Made by a program: the position numbers and the translations under genes
From: Pseudomonas sp. H3(2019)
Lineage (GTDB): Bacteria > Pseudomonadota > Gammaproteobacteria > Pseudomonadales > Pseudomonadaceae
Direction: 5' to 3'
NCBI RefSeq assembly: GCF_007713465.1
Contig: NZ_VMSG01000007.1
Location: forward strand, 124,001 to 188,000
DNA length: 64,000 nucleotides
Notes under the pieces: model-generated
Told to the model about the DNA's origin: nothing
The model's input: the letters and a program-made list of their open reading frames with translations, nothing else
Database searches by the model: none
Part shown: positions 63,968 through 64,000 of the stretch, in pieces
Layout: each line of letters begins with the position of its first letter
How positions within the stretch are numbered: the stretch's first letter is position 1

Positions 63968-64000
63968 ATGAGTCAGCCCAACGCAACCAAAGTCCTGGTC
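63968..64000 (+). CDS. Start of a gene cut by the window end
   Basis: ATG AGT CAG CCC ... reads MSQPNATKVLV, with AAGGAAA at good spacing. Only 11 codons are visible, so no function is assigned. It is divergent from the GntR-type gene. Confidence 0.65.
   Translation, partial: MSQPNATKVLV

Noticed and set aside
1..64000. CRISPR arrays, rRNA, tRNA genes
   Set aside because: No regularly spaced repeats and no recognisable tRNA or rRNA sequence were seen by eye. A covariance-model search was not possible here.

Overview
The window is chromosomal DNA of a fluorescent-group Pseudomonas. The evidence is an AprA/AprI/AprD alkaline protease locus, a MexS/MexT/MexEF-OprN efflux system that is close in sequence to the P. 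aeruginosa proteins, a pseudomonine (salicylate, threonine, histamine) siderophore cluster of the kind known from P. fluorescens WCS374, and GC-rich codon use. No rRNA, tRNA, CRISPR array, integrase or transposase was seen.

Layout. 1-3171 (minus): aprA, aprI and the 5' part of aprD, the secreted metalloprotease, its inhibitor and its type I exporter ATPase. 3928-12507: a small DUF1652 protein, an SF1 helicase, a pirin, phosphoglucomutase, and a minus-strand pair made of an unrecognised 493-aa protein and a MocR-type regulator. 13100-15304: divergent mexS and mexT. 15366-39935: an alpha/beta hydrolase followed by the siderophore locus. In that locus the TonB receptor, binding protein, two permeases, ATPase, two ABC-exporter half-transporters and an ECF sigma factor lie on the minus strand. 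The biosynthetic genes follow: a T-C NRPS, an N-hydroxylase, a Cy-Cy-A NRPS, and pmsC, pmsE, pmsA and pmsB. Fur-box-like sequences lie at the receptor promoter and at both divergent promoters. 40239-41060: two zinc-ribbon membrane proteins. 41336-47202: mexE, mexF, oprN with tandem terminators.

The siderophore block sits between mexT and mexEF-oprN, which are adjacent in P. aeruginosa. A 19-bp direct repeat flanks it: one copy is the 3' end of mexT, the other lies at 40110-40128. MexT-box-like sequences remain upstream of both mexS and mexE. This looks like an island inserted into the efflux locus.

47286-55276 is a second accessory region, visibly more AT-rich in its centre and bordered by gene fragments. 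It holds a LysE exporter, a PLP aminotransferase, a trans-sulfuration-type PLP enzyme, a long radical SAM enzyme, a YczE/YitT-type membrane protein and a divergent Lrp/AsnC regulator. This looks like a small, apparently undescribed amino-acid-derived metabolite system with its own exporter, and it is the best candidate for a new system here. 55323-64000: a TPR/HEAT protein, a four-gene sensory operon (three-receiver hybrid kinase, CheR, receiver-kinase, receiver), a lone receiver, a GntR regulator with two winged helices, and the start of one more gene.
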